The notes under the pieces are model-generated. The model was not told the origin of the DNA. It searched no databases and saw only the letters and a list, made by a program, of their open reading frames with translations. Positions 1 through 10,483 of a DNA stretch of 53,378 nt are shown piece by piece (within the stretch, counting starts at the first letter, position 1; every line of letters starts with the position of its first letter). Source of the DNA: Chara braunii (lineage: Eukaryota; Streptophyta; Charophyceae; Charales; Characeae); the NCBI GenBank assembly GCA_003427395.1, contig BFEA01000663.1:353940-407317 (forward strand), read 5' to 3'. A program made the translations under genes and the position numbers.

Positions 1-256
1 TACAGTTGACTTAGACTCTTGAATTTCCTGTGTGCAGCGTTCGGTCACACAGCCACGCTCGACAGACTCAGGCCTGGGCGTGTCTTGGTCACACAGCCCA
101 GCGCAGACCTTCTCAGGTCTGCGTGGCCTGGGGCTGAGTTCTGGGCCCCAGGCTACTTCTGAACAGGGTTATTACACTCATCTTATACTTCCGATTTATT
201 TTTATTTTTCGGAATTCCTGAAACTTGCGGAAACTTTTCGCAGTTCCATTATTAAT
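1..256. other. Left flank of element A, no gene recognised
   Basis: This is the host DNA into which element A inserted. It becomes AT-rich near the junction and the first 180 bases are GC-rich with repeated short words. No convincing coding frame was seen. Its sequence should join 36772 onward once element A and one TATT copy are removed. Confidence 0.5.
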
Positions 257-260
257 TATT
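257..260. repeat. Target-site duplication of element A, left copy (TATT)
   Basis: The four bases before the 5' LTR of A read TATT. The same four bases follow the distant LTR end at 36768-36771, as expected for a staggered-cut integration. Confidence 0.7.
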
Positions 261-1170
261 TGCGAGGCTCAGGGCCTCGATCTGCCCTACTGGGCCCTAT
301 TTTCTGTACAGTCGGCCGCCCTAAGTGAAGGCAGGCTCGACCCAGGGCCAATAGGCCTATTTTTGGGGTCACCGCGCAACTGGTTAAATTCAGGCAGTTG
401 CGCAGCGCCAGTTGGTTGAGAACGCCCAGGCCCAGGGTGCCTTTTTCGTATGTAATTGAGGCAGGCCCTGGGCCAGATACGCAACATGGACCGAACACAG
501 GGCCGAGGGAAGTTGGACATGGGCAACTACCAGAGGCCCAGGGCCTGATTCGTGTGGACTGGGGCACAGCCCCTTGGGGCCTACCGGAAGCTTCTGGACA
601 GGGGCCCAGCGCAGCCAGGCTTCACGCAGCAGGCAGGCAATTTCCGTTTAGGAAAGTGCCTGCCCACACACTCCTCATTCGGGCACTAGCTGCATGCTGC
701 GCTATACGCTGGCCAGCGCCCACGCGCTCACGGGTGAGCTGGAAGGAGGAGGCAGCCATAGCCGAGCTGCGCTGCTGTATGCTGGATGGGGCGCATGGTG
801 GTCCTTGGGTGCATGTGGCATCTGTGAGTTGGGGATCGAGGTTATGAGTGAGGCGAGAGACATACCTGGTGCTTGAGGCGAACGGCATTGGCCAAGATCT
901 GCTCGTACTTTGGGGAGCTGTTGACGTCATCAGCGGCATTGTAGATAGGCTAGATAGGATCTGCCATTTGTAGTCTGGGCGCCGAGCACCAGATAGGATG
1001 TCGATGATGATGAGACTATTCGAACATTGTCACCTATGAGCTTTTGCTGCACTCTCATTTGGTGGGACTCGTGATGCAATTCTGCTTTTGGTTCGAGGTC
1101 ACGACTATCTGGTCTCATGTGTATGATGCTGCTTGGTTTCTGAAGTTCGCTATCGCTCATTTTCCTTGCA
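261..1170 (+). repeat. 5' LTR of element A
   Basis: The start TGCGAGGCTCAGGGCC matches the 3' copy at 8061 (TGTGAGG...). The shared stretch runs through to CTTTGC-type ending TTTTCCTTGCA at 1170, directly before the primer-binding site. The 3' copy shows the same end at 36767. Length is about 910 bp. Small indels distinguish the two copies. LTRs carry the promoter and polyadenylation signals of the element. Confidence 0.88.
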
Positions 1171-1173
1171 ATT

Positions 1174-1185
1174 TGGTAGCGGAGT
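1174..1185 (+). promoter_or_regulatory. Primer-binding site of element A
   Basis: TGGTAGCGGAGT begins three bases after the LTR end. It resembles the plant initiator-Met site TGGTATCAGAGC and the sites of B, C and D, with a T-to-G change at base 6. This is where the tRNA primer for minus-strand DNA synthesis would pair. Confidence 0.75.
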
Positions 1186-2637
1186 TGTGGTATGGTGCAC
1201 TCATCTGGCGCTTGTCTTCTGCCTAAGCGGTACATGCACGTGGTCTGCTGAGCGAGCGGTCGTGGGAGGTGTGTAGTGAGGTGGGCGAAGGCAAGTAAGG
1301 CGACGCAAGAGGTGAGGGGTATCTCCAGGAAGGCTACGTGGTGAATATTGGGTGTTCGCAGTGTGATGAGAACTATCTGATGTGCGATTGATGCTGAGGT
1401 GGAACGACGGTGTAATGCTGGTTATGCCGAAGCAGCGATTGGTCATCACAATCGGCATCAGGTCATTTGGTGAGAATATTTGTAGTTGGGGGGCAGCTAT
1501 TTTGAGGTACGTTGCACCTAACCTTATCTACCGCCTTCGACACTTCTTACCGTGAGGATGTGTTATGTCTTGAGAGTCCTCTCACGTGAGGAGTCGAGTG
1601 CGCTCAACCTTGAGAGTCGTCAGTGTTCACGTGGAGCATCTGGAAGGAGTGGGCGGAGCTAGCTGAAGGGCCCTGGACGAAGCACTGGGTCACGGTCACC
1701 ATGCCAACCCACCAGGAGTAGAGCACGCATGCTTTGCTGCTTTGTCCTTTGTCTGCTTGCTGCGCTATAGATGGGTTCTGAGGGGCAGGCCAGTCCTACG
1801 GGAAAGACAAGTACCGGACGTCTATAAATAAGTACCGACGGGGACCTTTCATTGGTTGTGATCGTCCTCCTGTCTGCGACGTCAAATAATTCTTGAGGAC
1901 TTCGGGAGCCATCCATAAAAACGCCTCCTGATCAGCCAATCGGTCGGTGTAAGGCTCGCTGCACGCGAGAATCAAATATTGTGCAGGGCTGTCCAGCCAG
2001 CAGGACTCGGGGCACAGGGGTGGGTCTTGTCACACGCACATTGTTCCAGATTGCTATGGGACGCTGACGACAAGAGACATTCAAGAAGAATTGAGGGAGG
2101 GTTAGACTCCAGGTTATGAGTTTGGGAAAGATTCCACTCTGCAAACAGCCAATCACATAATTCTATTTTTATTTTGATTAGTTAGATGTACAACCATTAA
2201 TATCTGACAGACAACATAATAGGAATTGTTCTCTGTTCATTGTACTTTCTGTTTGTGAACTAGTCAAAGTAGAAATAGTCTCGTTTGTAGGAATCTGAAC
2301 TTACCTGTTGGACCCAGATGTGTAGTCTCTGACATAGCCACCGATTATTGATATTATTTTATTTTAAATCGGTTTGTACATCATGCTGCAGTAGGCCTCG
2401 AGAGTGTCCTAGTGCAGACAATGTAAAGTGTTGTAGCCTATGAGTGAGAGGGAGGTTCCACAACCGGACGATAGGATCTTGTGATCGGCAAGACGCCCGA
2501 TAGCCCACTTGGCATTAGGACCAGAGGGCGACAGACATCTGTTCCGCTAGCAGAGGGAGAGACAGCAACAGCAGCGGAGGGCTAGGGCCGCAGAGGCAGG
2601 CAGGGCATTTGCAAGCGAGGCCGCTACTTCAGCAGCC
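1186..2637 (+). other. Untranslated leader of element A
   Basis: About 1.45 kb separate the primer-binding site from gag. No coding frame is convincing. The segment is homologous to the leader of D (opposite strand, 32824-34283), for example the stretch around 1625-2040 against 33880-33440. A TATA-like TATAAATA lies at 1824-1831, and D has TTTAAATA at the matching place. Confidence 0.65.
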
Positions 2638-4411
2638 ATGGCCTCCGCTTCGCAACAGAACTCTCAGACTAGTAGTTCAAGGACTGTAGGGTCAACGGTC
2701 GCACAGACCTGAGTCAGTCCACTAGAGTTATGGCAAGCCAACCGATAGTGTTAACCCCCGAGGAGGTCGCCATACAGCGAGCAGCTATTCGCGAGGCACA
2801 GCTACAACAGGCATTAGGAGAGATCAAGGCAAAGAAGGAGAAAATGATTAGAAGAAGAGCCAGAATATAGTGGAGACACGCGGACGTTAGTGAGTTAGAG
2901 GAGATGGATCTGACGCACATGGATGATAATCTGAGGACCCTACGGACCGTCCTGCTAGATGTAATAGAAATACAGGACCACCAAACGTCTCTCACACATG
3001 ACATCCAGCAGAGTCTAGCCGAATTGGTCGGACGGGCGCAGGCAACTCCATCGTCGTCCGGGGCCGGTGTCTGGCCCATTGTGCATCCTCCTCCTTTTGT
3101 CCCACCGGTGACTGGAGTATCCCCATATGTCTCTCCAGTATCGGTCCAAGCCGTTTCCCTGAGTATGCCTTTGACATGCGGGTTCTCAACAGGTCCTAGT
3201 GTACAAGTTCCTGTACAGTCAATGTATTCCCAACCTCGCCGCAGGTTGCCGTAACCGGGCAACCTGTTGTCTCGCACCCTGCACAGTTGCAGGGTACACA
3301 ACCCCAACAACAATTAGTGCAGCAGCCTGGTCCCCAAGGTCCACAACCTGGAGTGGGACAGGTACCGAGACAAAGCCAGTGGGTTCCGAAGACGGTCATT
3401 GCGTCCCCCAAACCCTTTGCAAGGGACAAGAGGGGCGGAGACCTCGACACATGGTTGAGGTCAGTGTCAGTCTATGTCAAATGTAAATTGACCTTGCCGC
3501 ATGAGGAAGTGCTTGTGGCGGCCTCCTATTTAGAGGGGAGTGTGGCAAGATGGTTGAGTGGTTTAGTGCAGCTACAGGGATACGGTCATGACTTCCACGG
3601 TTGAGCAGTTAACCAGAAACTGGAGGACTTCCTTAAGCTGGTGGAAGATAGGTGGCATGATCCTCAGGAGGCTCAAAAGGTCACTGACGCGATCCTGACT
3701 TTGAACAACAGGCAATTCAAGTCGGTAAGGGAAGCCATAGACGCAGTAGAGCGTCTGGTCTGTGTTCCTGGAGTACGCTATGACCCCCAGGTCTTACTCA
3801 CTACATACCTAAGATGTTTTTCTTTGCCTCTCAGGAATCAGTTGGCAGGTGAGGCCAACATCAATATGCACAACCTTCCCTCGTTCAGCAAGAAGGCCCT
3901 AGACCTAGGGGCAAAGATAGGGCATGGACGTACACCCATGACGGACGGTAGAAAGAAGGCACTGCCTCCCAACTGGAAGGCGAAAGGCCGCATAATGTTC
4001 GTCGACAATGATGGTTCTACCATCGAGTTAGAAGACGACTTCCAGGCAGTAGCGGGTTCAGAGGCGAGCAGCGTAGAAGTTTCAGGGGGTGGAACAGTCG
4101 CTGCCTCTGTCCAAAAAGGTAAGGCGACCGGTAGACGCCGTGGAGGTTCCCGGTCTAGGAGTGAAGTTGACCCTAACGCTCCTCCATGGGAGAAAGCGGG
4201 TCTCACAGAGGACGTGTGGAGAGACCAGTATACCAGCCAGGCCTGTATTCGTTGTGGTCAATATGGCCATAACCAATTCAAGTGCCGCAACAAGAAGGTG
4301 ACCGAGAAGATCCCGCCTACGATAGGGCAGGCGTTGGGATCCTCTGCTCCCGTAGGTAGCAATGTGGCTAGCAGTTCTGTCACTGCTCCGGGAAACACAT
4401 CGGGCCAGTAG
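2638..4411 (+). pseudogene. Element A gag (broken)
   Basis: Gag forms the particle core and packages element RNA. An ATG at 2638 starts MASASQQNSQTSS, a beginning shared in style with D (MATAAASTSQTSS). That frame stops at 2710. A second frame from the ATG at 2730 (MASQPIVLTPEEV) runs on with a TAG at 2868 and ends at 3254. The capsid part lies in a third frame from about 3287, with a TGA at 3602. It continues to the stop at 4409-4411. A CCHC zinc knuckle (CIRCGQYGHNQFKC, coded near 4243-4284) marks the nucleocapsid end. At least two frameshifts and two internal stops make it a pseudogene. The end, GQ-stop, overlaps the pol frame, which is shifted by -1. Confidence 0.85.
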
Positions 4412-4412
4412 G

Positions 4413-5184
4413 AATAGTAGTTGTTCCTGCTAGGGTCGAGGTGGGTGACACACCCTCACCATCTCCAGAGATGGCCCAAGCTATTGACTCCATCGTTGTC
4501 CCGCAAACACATTCGTACCCAGCGATCCTCTGTTCGCTGAATGTGTTTGAGTCCTTAGAGGAGCTAGAGGAGGAGTGGTCTAGATCGAACCCGCTAACTT
4601 CTTGGACGGCCATGGCCAAAGCCCCTAAGGGTGAGTTGTTCGTCGGCGAGGTAGTCATCGACAACCGTAAGGCCGGGGCCTATTATGACACTTGCTCGAC
4701 GCGGAACTTCATTAGTCGCGCGCGCGTTGAGAGGCTGCATTTACAGGGGCAAGTGCAGCGCCTGAGTCGACCTGTGGAGTCGACCTGTGCCGACAAACAA
4801 CGCATGGTAGTCAACGACAACCTTAAAGACATTGAGTGTCTTGTCCCGTACGCAGAAGGGGAACTGAGACATCGAGTCTCGTTCCTAGTCAGCGATGATC
4901 TCCCTATGGATAGCTTGTTAGGTATGTACAACCTCTCGGTTGTACAACCCCAGTTTGAATGGGACCAAAAAGTGGTCAAACACACTTTACCCAGAAGGAG
5001 GATGGCCATATTACGTAAGTTTAAAACTAGTAGTTTGATCGATTCCTACAAATGCATGTGTGCGGGCGCGTTTTATAATTATTATAAGCAAAATCCAGAG
5101 GAGGGTATGTATTTGGTTTATGTCTTTGCAGCAGGCGAGCCGGTGAAAATGTCGCCGGAGATAGAGGGAGTGGTCGTACCCTGA
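4413..5184 (+). pseudogene. Element A pol, aspartic protease domain
   Basis: This is the amino-terminal part of pol, in the -1 frame relative to gag. The retroviral-type aspartic protease would cut the polyprotein. The active-site region reads YYDTCSTRNFIS, where the usual D-T/S-G has become DTC, so the essential glycine is gone. Element D keeps DIG at this place. A conserved linker (LFVGEVVIDNRKAG before it, LLGMYNL after it) aligns residue by residue with D. The frame ends in a stop at about 5182-5184 and the RT continues in another frame. Confidence 0.82.
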
Positions 5185-6155
5185 TTTATTTGAAGAGCCG
5201 AAAGGGGTTGTTGAGAGGGAGGTCGTCCACGCGATAGAGATTATCCCAGGGTCTAGCATTCTGAAGGGTAGGATCTATCGGATGTCTCCAGGCGAGCTCG
5301 ATGAGCTCTGCCGACAGCTCAAGAAACTCATAGAGAAGGGTTGGATCCGGCCTAGTGTCTCCCCTTACGGGTCTCCAGTTTTATTTGTACCGAGGAAGGG
5401 GGGAACCTTGAGGATGTGCATTGACTATAGGGGCCTCAATGCCATCACTGTGAAGAACGCTGAGCCCCTACTGCACATCGATGACTTGTTGGACCGAGTG
5501 CAAGGGTGTCGGTACTTCAGTAAGATAGATTTGAAGCCCGGGTACCATTGCAATCTGGCCCGAGGATCAACACAGGTGATGCCTTTCAATCTTTGCAATG
5601 CTCCTGGCACCTTTCAGCACACCATGAATAGGATCTTTCATAACTACTTGGATAAGTTTGTCATTGTGTACCTCGATGACATACTTAATTTTCAGTAGGA
5701 CTGTCGAGGAGCATGTTGGCCATTTAGACAAAGTCCTTAGCTTCCTTCGACAACACCAGTTCAAGATCAACGGGGAGAAGTGTGAGTTTGGCCGCACCCG
5801 GATCTTGTACTTGGGTCATGAGATTTCCGCGGAGGGATTGAAGCCCGATGACGCAAAGGTGGCCAGCACTCGTTACTGGCCACGTCCTCAGTCTGTGACT
5901 GAGATGAGGTCCTTCTTAGGGATGACCGGCTACTACCGCAATTTTGTCAAGAGCTATAGCATAGTGGCCGCCCCTTTGACGGATCTGACACGCCTTGACA
6001 CCCCATGGGAGTGGACAGACATGTGTGAGGCTGCTTTCAGACATCTGAAGCATGCCCTCACTCACAATGAGCTCTTGAAACTGCCCGATCCTGACAAGCC
6101 GTTTGTTGTAACCACGGATGCCAGCCAAAATGGCATTGGTGTCGTGCTTGTGTAG
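5185..6155 (+). pseudogene. Element A pol, reverse transcriptase domain
   Basis: RT copies element RNA into DNA. Visible motifs are [31 protein letters not shown], the motif-A region YFSKIDLKPGYH and the catalytic YLDD (VYLDDIL, near 5670-5690). About 20 residues between GYH and MPF that are present in D are deleted here. A stop follows at 5696-5698 and the thumb/connection region (ILYLGHEISAEGLKP, RSFLGMTGYYRNF) continues in another frame to a TAG at 6153. The catalytic residues survive but the domain is broken by deletion and frameshifts. Confidence 0.88.
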
Positions 6156-6701
6156 CAGGAGGGGAAAAAGTTGAGGCCGGTAGAGTACATGTCCAAAAAA
6201 ATGCCCTCTCAAAAGTTGGCCAAGCCCACTTATGAGAAGGAACTCTACGTGATTTACAAAGCGTTGACTCATTGGAGACACTACCTCCTTGGTCGCTTCT
6301 TCTACGTTGGGACTGATCATCAGACTCTGAGGTGGATGAAGACTCAACCTGTACTCTCCGATGCTCTGAAGTGATGGATCGAAGTCATAGAGCAATATGA
6401 CTTTGAGCCCAAGTACATCAAGGGGGAGTACAACAAGGTTGTTGATGTGTTGTCGCGTAGGCCAGACTTCCTGGGTGCGCTGGTCACTGAATTTGGGCTT
6501 ACGGACGATGTTACTCAGTCTTTGGTGGAAGCCTATCACGAGGATCTGTTTATGGTCGAAATCATATGCAGACTCGAGGCAAAAGACAAAGCAACTTCCG
6601 ACGAGTTTGTGTTGGTCAACGGCCTGCTGTTCCTTGAGAAGGCCGGGAATAAACGTTTGTGTTCCAAATTGGGAGGCTTTGCGTGTTTTATTTTTAGGTG
6701 A
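6156..6701 (+). pseudogene. Element A pol, RNase H domain
   Basis: RNase H removes the RNA template during reverse transcription. The domain starts before the TAG at 6153 with TTDASQNGIG. It continues with YEKELY, TDHQTLRW and VVDVLSRRP, so the four acidic positions of the fold are still present. Stops interrupt it at 6153 (TAG) and 6372 (TGA, probably from an arginine CGA codon). The reading frame slips again near 6660-6690 before the integrase zinc region. Confidence 0.85.
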
Positions 6702-8020
6702 GTGTCATGATGCCACCGAACATTTTGGGTACAGAAAGACTGCAACAAATCTGTTGCAGCGGTTCTGGTGGACCACAATGATGAGAGATGCGAAGCTGTA
6801 CGTGGAGACTTGTTAGGTATGTCAGAGAGACAAGCCACGTACACAGGCCCCTCTTGGGCTTCTTAAGCCCCTTCCGATTCCAGAAAGGCCCGGTGAGAGC
6901 CTGTCTATGGATTTCATGGACACGCTGGTCACCAGCAAGAGTGGAATGAGATGTGTTTATGTCATTGTGGATAGGTTTAGCAAGTATGCTAGGTTAGTCG
7001 CAATGCCTGCTACAGCCAAGACGGAGTATGTGATCAAGTTGTTTAAAGAAAACTGGGTCAGAGGCTTTGGGCTTCCAAAGTCCATTGTAAGTGACCGGGA
7101 TGTCCGATTCACTAGTGAGTTGTGGAAGGTTGCAGCTGCAGAACAAGGAACACAGCTGCAGATGACTTCTGGCAACCAAACAGAGGCAAACGGGCAAGTG
7201 GAGCAGCTGAACCGCGCTGTACAACACCTGTTGAGGCACTACATAAAGCCCAACTAGGTGGACTGGGATGAGAAACTTGCTCTCATCGCCAGCATGTACA
7301 ACAATGTCGTGCAGAGCGCAACAGGGGTAAGTCCTAACAGCCTGCTACTCACTTTTAAGCCTAGACTGCCTCTAGAATTCCTGCTACCTGAGAATCAACC
7401 GATAGCTGCACCTGGAATGTTAGAATTTGCATATTGATATGAGCAGTTAATGCAGCAAGTGGTAGAACAGATGCACAAGGCCCAGGTGGCGATGATAGAG
7501 TCTGAGAACAAGCACCGTCGCCCATCAACGTTTCAGGTAGGGGACAAAGTCTGGTCAAGTCCTCGGAACTGGGACAGGAGCACGGGATATCCCGCAAGCT
7601 CATGCCACAGTACTTTGGGCCTTGGGAGGTTCTTGATATTGTCGGGGAGGATCCGGAGAGGCCATCATATGTAATACGGATCCCTGGTCATCTTCGCACT
7701 TACCCTGTCTTCCACACCTCTAAGCTTGCACCATTAAGGAAACTGAACAATTTCCCTCGTGACGCTCGATGCTGCCCCCAACCATGGATGGAGAGGTCGA
7801 CATCGATGACATTGTGGACCACAGAGAAATGCCAGTTCCAAGACCGACAGGCAAGGGACGTCCTCCTAAGCCGAAGCTGCAGTACCGCGTTCGGTTCAGA
7901 CATCACATTGATCTTAATAAGGACAGATGGTTCACTCGGGAGGAACTGCTGCAGACCGCTCCACAGGTTGTCGCTCATTATGAGAAGTCACTGCAGAAAG
8001 GAAAGCGCCAGATTGAGTAA
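6690..8020 (+). pseudogene. Element A pol, integrase with chromodomain-like tail
   Basis: Integrase inserts the DNA copy. The HHCC zinc part (HDATEHFGYRK ... ETC-stop-VCQRDK), the catalytic core (SLSMDFMDTL, SDRDVRFTS and a glutamate in GQVEQLNR) and the C-terminal GPWEVLDIVG and YPVFHTSKL motifs follow in order. Stops lie at 6814 (TAG), 7255 (TAG) and 7436 (TGA), with frameshifts near 7555 and 7765. The tail (about 7785-8000) is chromodomain-like: DIDDIVDHR ... LQYRVRFRHH ... DRWFTREELLQTAP. It carries a loop GKGRPPKPK (7850-7876) resembling an AT-hook. Such tails target chromoviruses to chromatin. Confidence 0.86.
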
Positions 8021-8048
8021 TCAGACTTCGCAGAGGGGTATCGAAGTA

Positions 8049-8060
8049 TGGAGGAGGGAA
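8049..8060 (+). promoter_or_regulatory. Polypurine tract of element A
   Basis: GGAGGAGGGAA lies immediately upstream of the 3' LTR start. This purine run primes plus-strand DNA synthesis. Element D has the same tract on the minus strand next to its 3' LTR. Confidence 0.75.
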
Positions 8061-8954
8061 TGTGAGGCGCAGGGCCTCGATCTGCCCTACTGGGCCCTAT
8101 TTTCTGTACAGTCGGCCATCCTAAGTGAGGTAGGCTCGACCCAGGGCCAATAGGCCTGTTTTTGGGGTCACCGCGCAGCTGGTTAAATTCAGGTAGTTGC
8201 GCAGCGCCAGTTGGTTGAGAACGCCAAGGCCCAGGGTGCCTTTTTCATATGTAACTGAGGCAGGCTCTGGGCCAGATACGCAACATGGACCGAACACAAG
8301 CCGAGGGCCGTTGGACACGGGCAACTACCAGAGGCCCAGGGCCTGATTCGGGTGGACTGGGGCACAACCTCTTGGGGCCTACCGGAAGCTTCAAGACAGC
8401 GCAGCCAGGCTTCACGCAGTAAAGCAGGCAATTTCCATTTAGGAAAGTGCCTGCCCACGCATTCCTCATACGGGCACTGGCTGCATGTTGCGCAAGCGCT
8501 GCTACGCTATACGCTGGCCAGCGCCCACGTGCTCACGAGCGAGCTGGAAGGAGGAGGCAGCCATAGCCGAGTTGCGCTGCTGTATGCTAGATGGGGCGCA
8601 TGGTGGTCCTTGGGTGCATGTGGCATCTGTGAGCTGGGGATCGAGGTTATGAGTGAGGCGAGAGACATACCTGGTGCTTGAGGCGAACGACATTGGCCAA
8701 GATCTGCTCGTACTTCGGGGAGCTGTTGACGTCATCAGCAGCGTTGTAGATAGGCTAGATAGGATCTGCCATTTGTAGTCTGAGCGCCGAGCACCAGATA
8801 GGATGTCGACATTGGTTCTTTGTTGATGATGATGAGACTATTCGAACATTGTCACTTATGAGCTTTTGCTGTGCTCTTATTTGGTGGGACTCGTGATGCA
8901 ATTATCCTTTTGGTTCGAGGTCACGACTATCTGGTCTCATGTGTATGATGCTGC
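8061..8954 (+). repeat. 3' LTR of element A, main part
   Basis: It matches 261-1134 with small differences and starts TGTGAGGCGCAGGGCC. It is interrupted at 8954 by element B. The missing end resumes at 36730. Confidence 0.88.
8951..8954. repeat. Target-site duplication of element B, left copy (CTGC)
   Basis: CTGC precedes the B terminus TGTTACG. The same CTGC follows the other end of B at 36726-36729. Removing B and one copy restores LTR A sequence (GATGCTGC then TGGGTTTCTG), which matches 1125-1145 with one difference. Confidence 0.88.
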
Positions 8955-10328
8955 TGTTACGATCCTGGTCATTCCCAAAGTACAAGTTCACAATGAAAGA
9001 CAATGCCACCCAATTGCGAAAGAAATGAAAGCACTTGCAAAGAGATAGAGACCAGAGGAGAGAGGACGAAGAAGAAGAAGAAGAAGAAGAAGAAGAAGAA
9101 GAAGAAGAAGAAGAAGAAGATGTACACCGGCAAGACCGATGACAATTCCCCCCTTCTCTCTCCACCTTCCTCCTCCTCCTTCACTTCGCCAATCTTATTC
9201 TTCTCCCAATAATAATAATAACAATGAGTGGATGAACCAGAATCAATATCCGAAGTTCCCTCTTACTGCTGACACAACAGCAACAACAACAACAACAAGT
9301 CCACCATAGGTATGGATTGCCTCCTTCTTCCTCCTCTCACATGCCTAGGCTATGGCAGACTACTGAGGGCCCTGCCCTCCTGTCCAAAGGACAACCCAAA
9401 GCAGCTATGGCGCTGCACTCCTGTCCAAAGGACAACCCAAAGCAGCTATGTCGCTGTTGACTGATCCGCCATGCCTGAATCTGCCTCGAGCTTCCTTGGT
9501 GCCGCACTACCCCAACTGGGGCCTTCCAGATGCAGCGCCCAATAAGGTGATGAAGATGGTGTCCACCATAGCTAGGTAGGTGCCTCGCCACTCTCCTCCT
9601 TCGCCCCCCTTCTTCCTCCTCCTCAGGCTGGGCTGCTCGCCATAGCCAGGCTGAGCGCCCAACTGCCCTTCACCTCTAGGCAGCGATGTTCCAGTCCAGC
9701 GTCGTGCTCCAGCAGCATGTCGCCAATCCTCACATACCGCAAATGAGGAGGAGGTACTTGCTCCTCCCGAAGATATAGCAGCCTACTGGCCTCTTCGGCG
9801 GTGACTTCCTAGGCCGGGCGGCCTCCCAGCAACCGGTACCCCCTCCCTTTCAGAGGGGAACATCATTGCAGGCTCTGCTATCCTCCGGACAGGCCCTAGA
9901 CCTGGGGTACTTGGACTGGTACCGGCCTGCCTCTAGCCTACCGCTTTTGGGCCTCTGAAAATGCCAACTTTTTGTCTTCTTCTGCTCGGCCTCCAATACC
10001 CGACACTCCTACCACTACTTGAGTGGTACCAGCCTGCCTGCTACTTGAGTGTTTTTCCCCTCTGCTCTAAGTGTCGCGGGCCTAGCCCCGCTACTCGAGT
10101 GTTTTCCCCGTTGCAACCCTCAAAGTCACGGCCACAGGTAAGTACCGGCCCTCAGGGGCCTTTCAACCAATAAGTACCCTTGCGGGTCACACACACACTC
10201 AACCGACAAGCACTCGGACATGCATGCAAACCAACAGGCATGCACACACACACAGACATGGAAATCACATCAAAATGCACCTAGAAATCAGCAGTGTTCT
10301 CAATCTGTGTTTTTGGCGGGTCATTACA
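8955..10328 (-). repeat. 3' LTR of element B
   Basis: About 1.37 kb that matches 35371-36725. On the plus strand it begins TGTTACGATCCTGGTC and ends GGCGGGTCATTACA, giving TG...CA ends. It contains a (GAA)n tract and a tandemly repeated ~36 bp unit near 9380-9450 containing TGTCCAAAGGACA. Confidence 0.9.
9067..9121 (+). repeat. (GAA)n microsatellite in LTR B
   Basis: About 18 GAA units. The other LTR of B has only about four units at the same place (near 35485), so the tract expanded or contracted after insertion. Confidence 0.9.
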
Positions 10329-10330
10329 CT

Positions 10331-10345
10331 ACCCCCCTCTCAAGA
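10331..10345 (-). promoter_or_regulatory. Polypurine tract of element B
   Basis: On the minus strand TCTTGAGAGGGGGGT lies just before the 3' LTR. Its position next to 10328 fixes the orientation of B. Confidence 0.75.
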
Positions 10346-10483
10346 GCGAGGTCCCTTCGAGCGAGTAACTCATTCAGAGTCGGCACAAAATGCATCGTAG
10401 GCGTAGATCAGAAAGAGGGATTTAGTAAGACCGTGAGGAGTGAGTTTTGCAGAAAACTTAGCAGTCTGTCCATCAGTGATTTG

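Noticed and set aside
4395-4415. Canonical -1 slippery heptamer at the gag/pol overlap of A
   Set aside because: The codons at the overlap (TCG GGC CAG TAG) do not allow simultaneous re-pairing of both tRNAs in the -1 frame, so a standard slippery site is not supported.
9003-9212. Lys-rich frame
   Set aside because: It is the translation of the (GAA)n microsatellite in LTR B.
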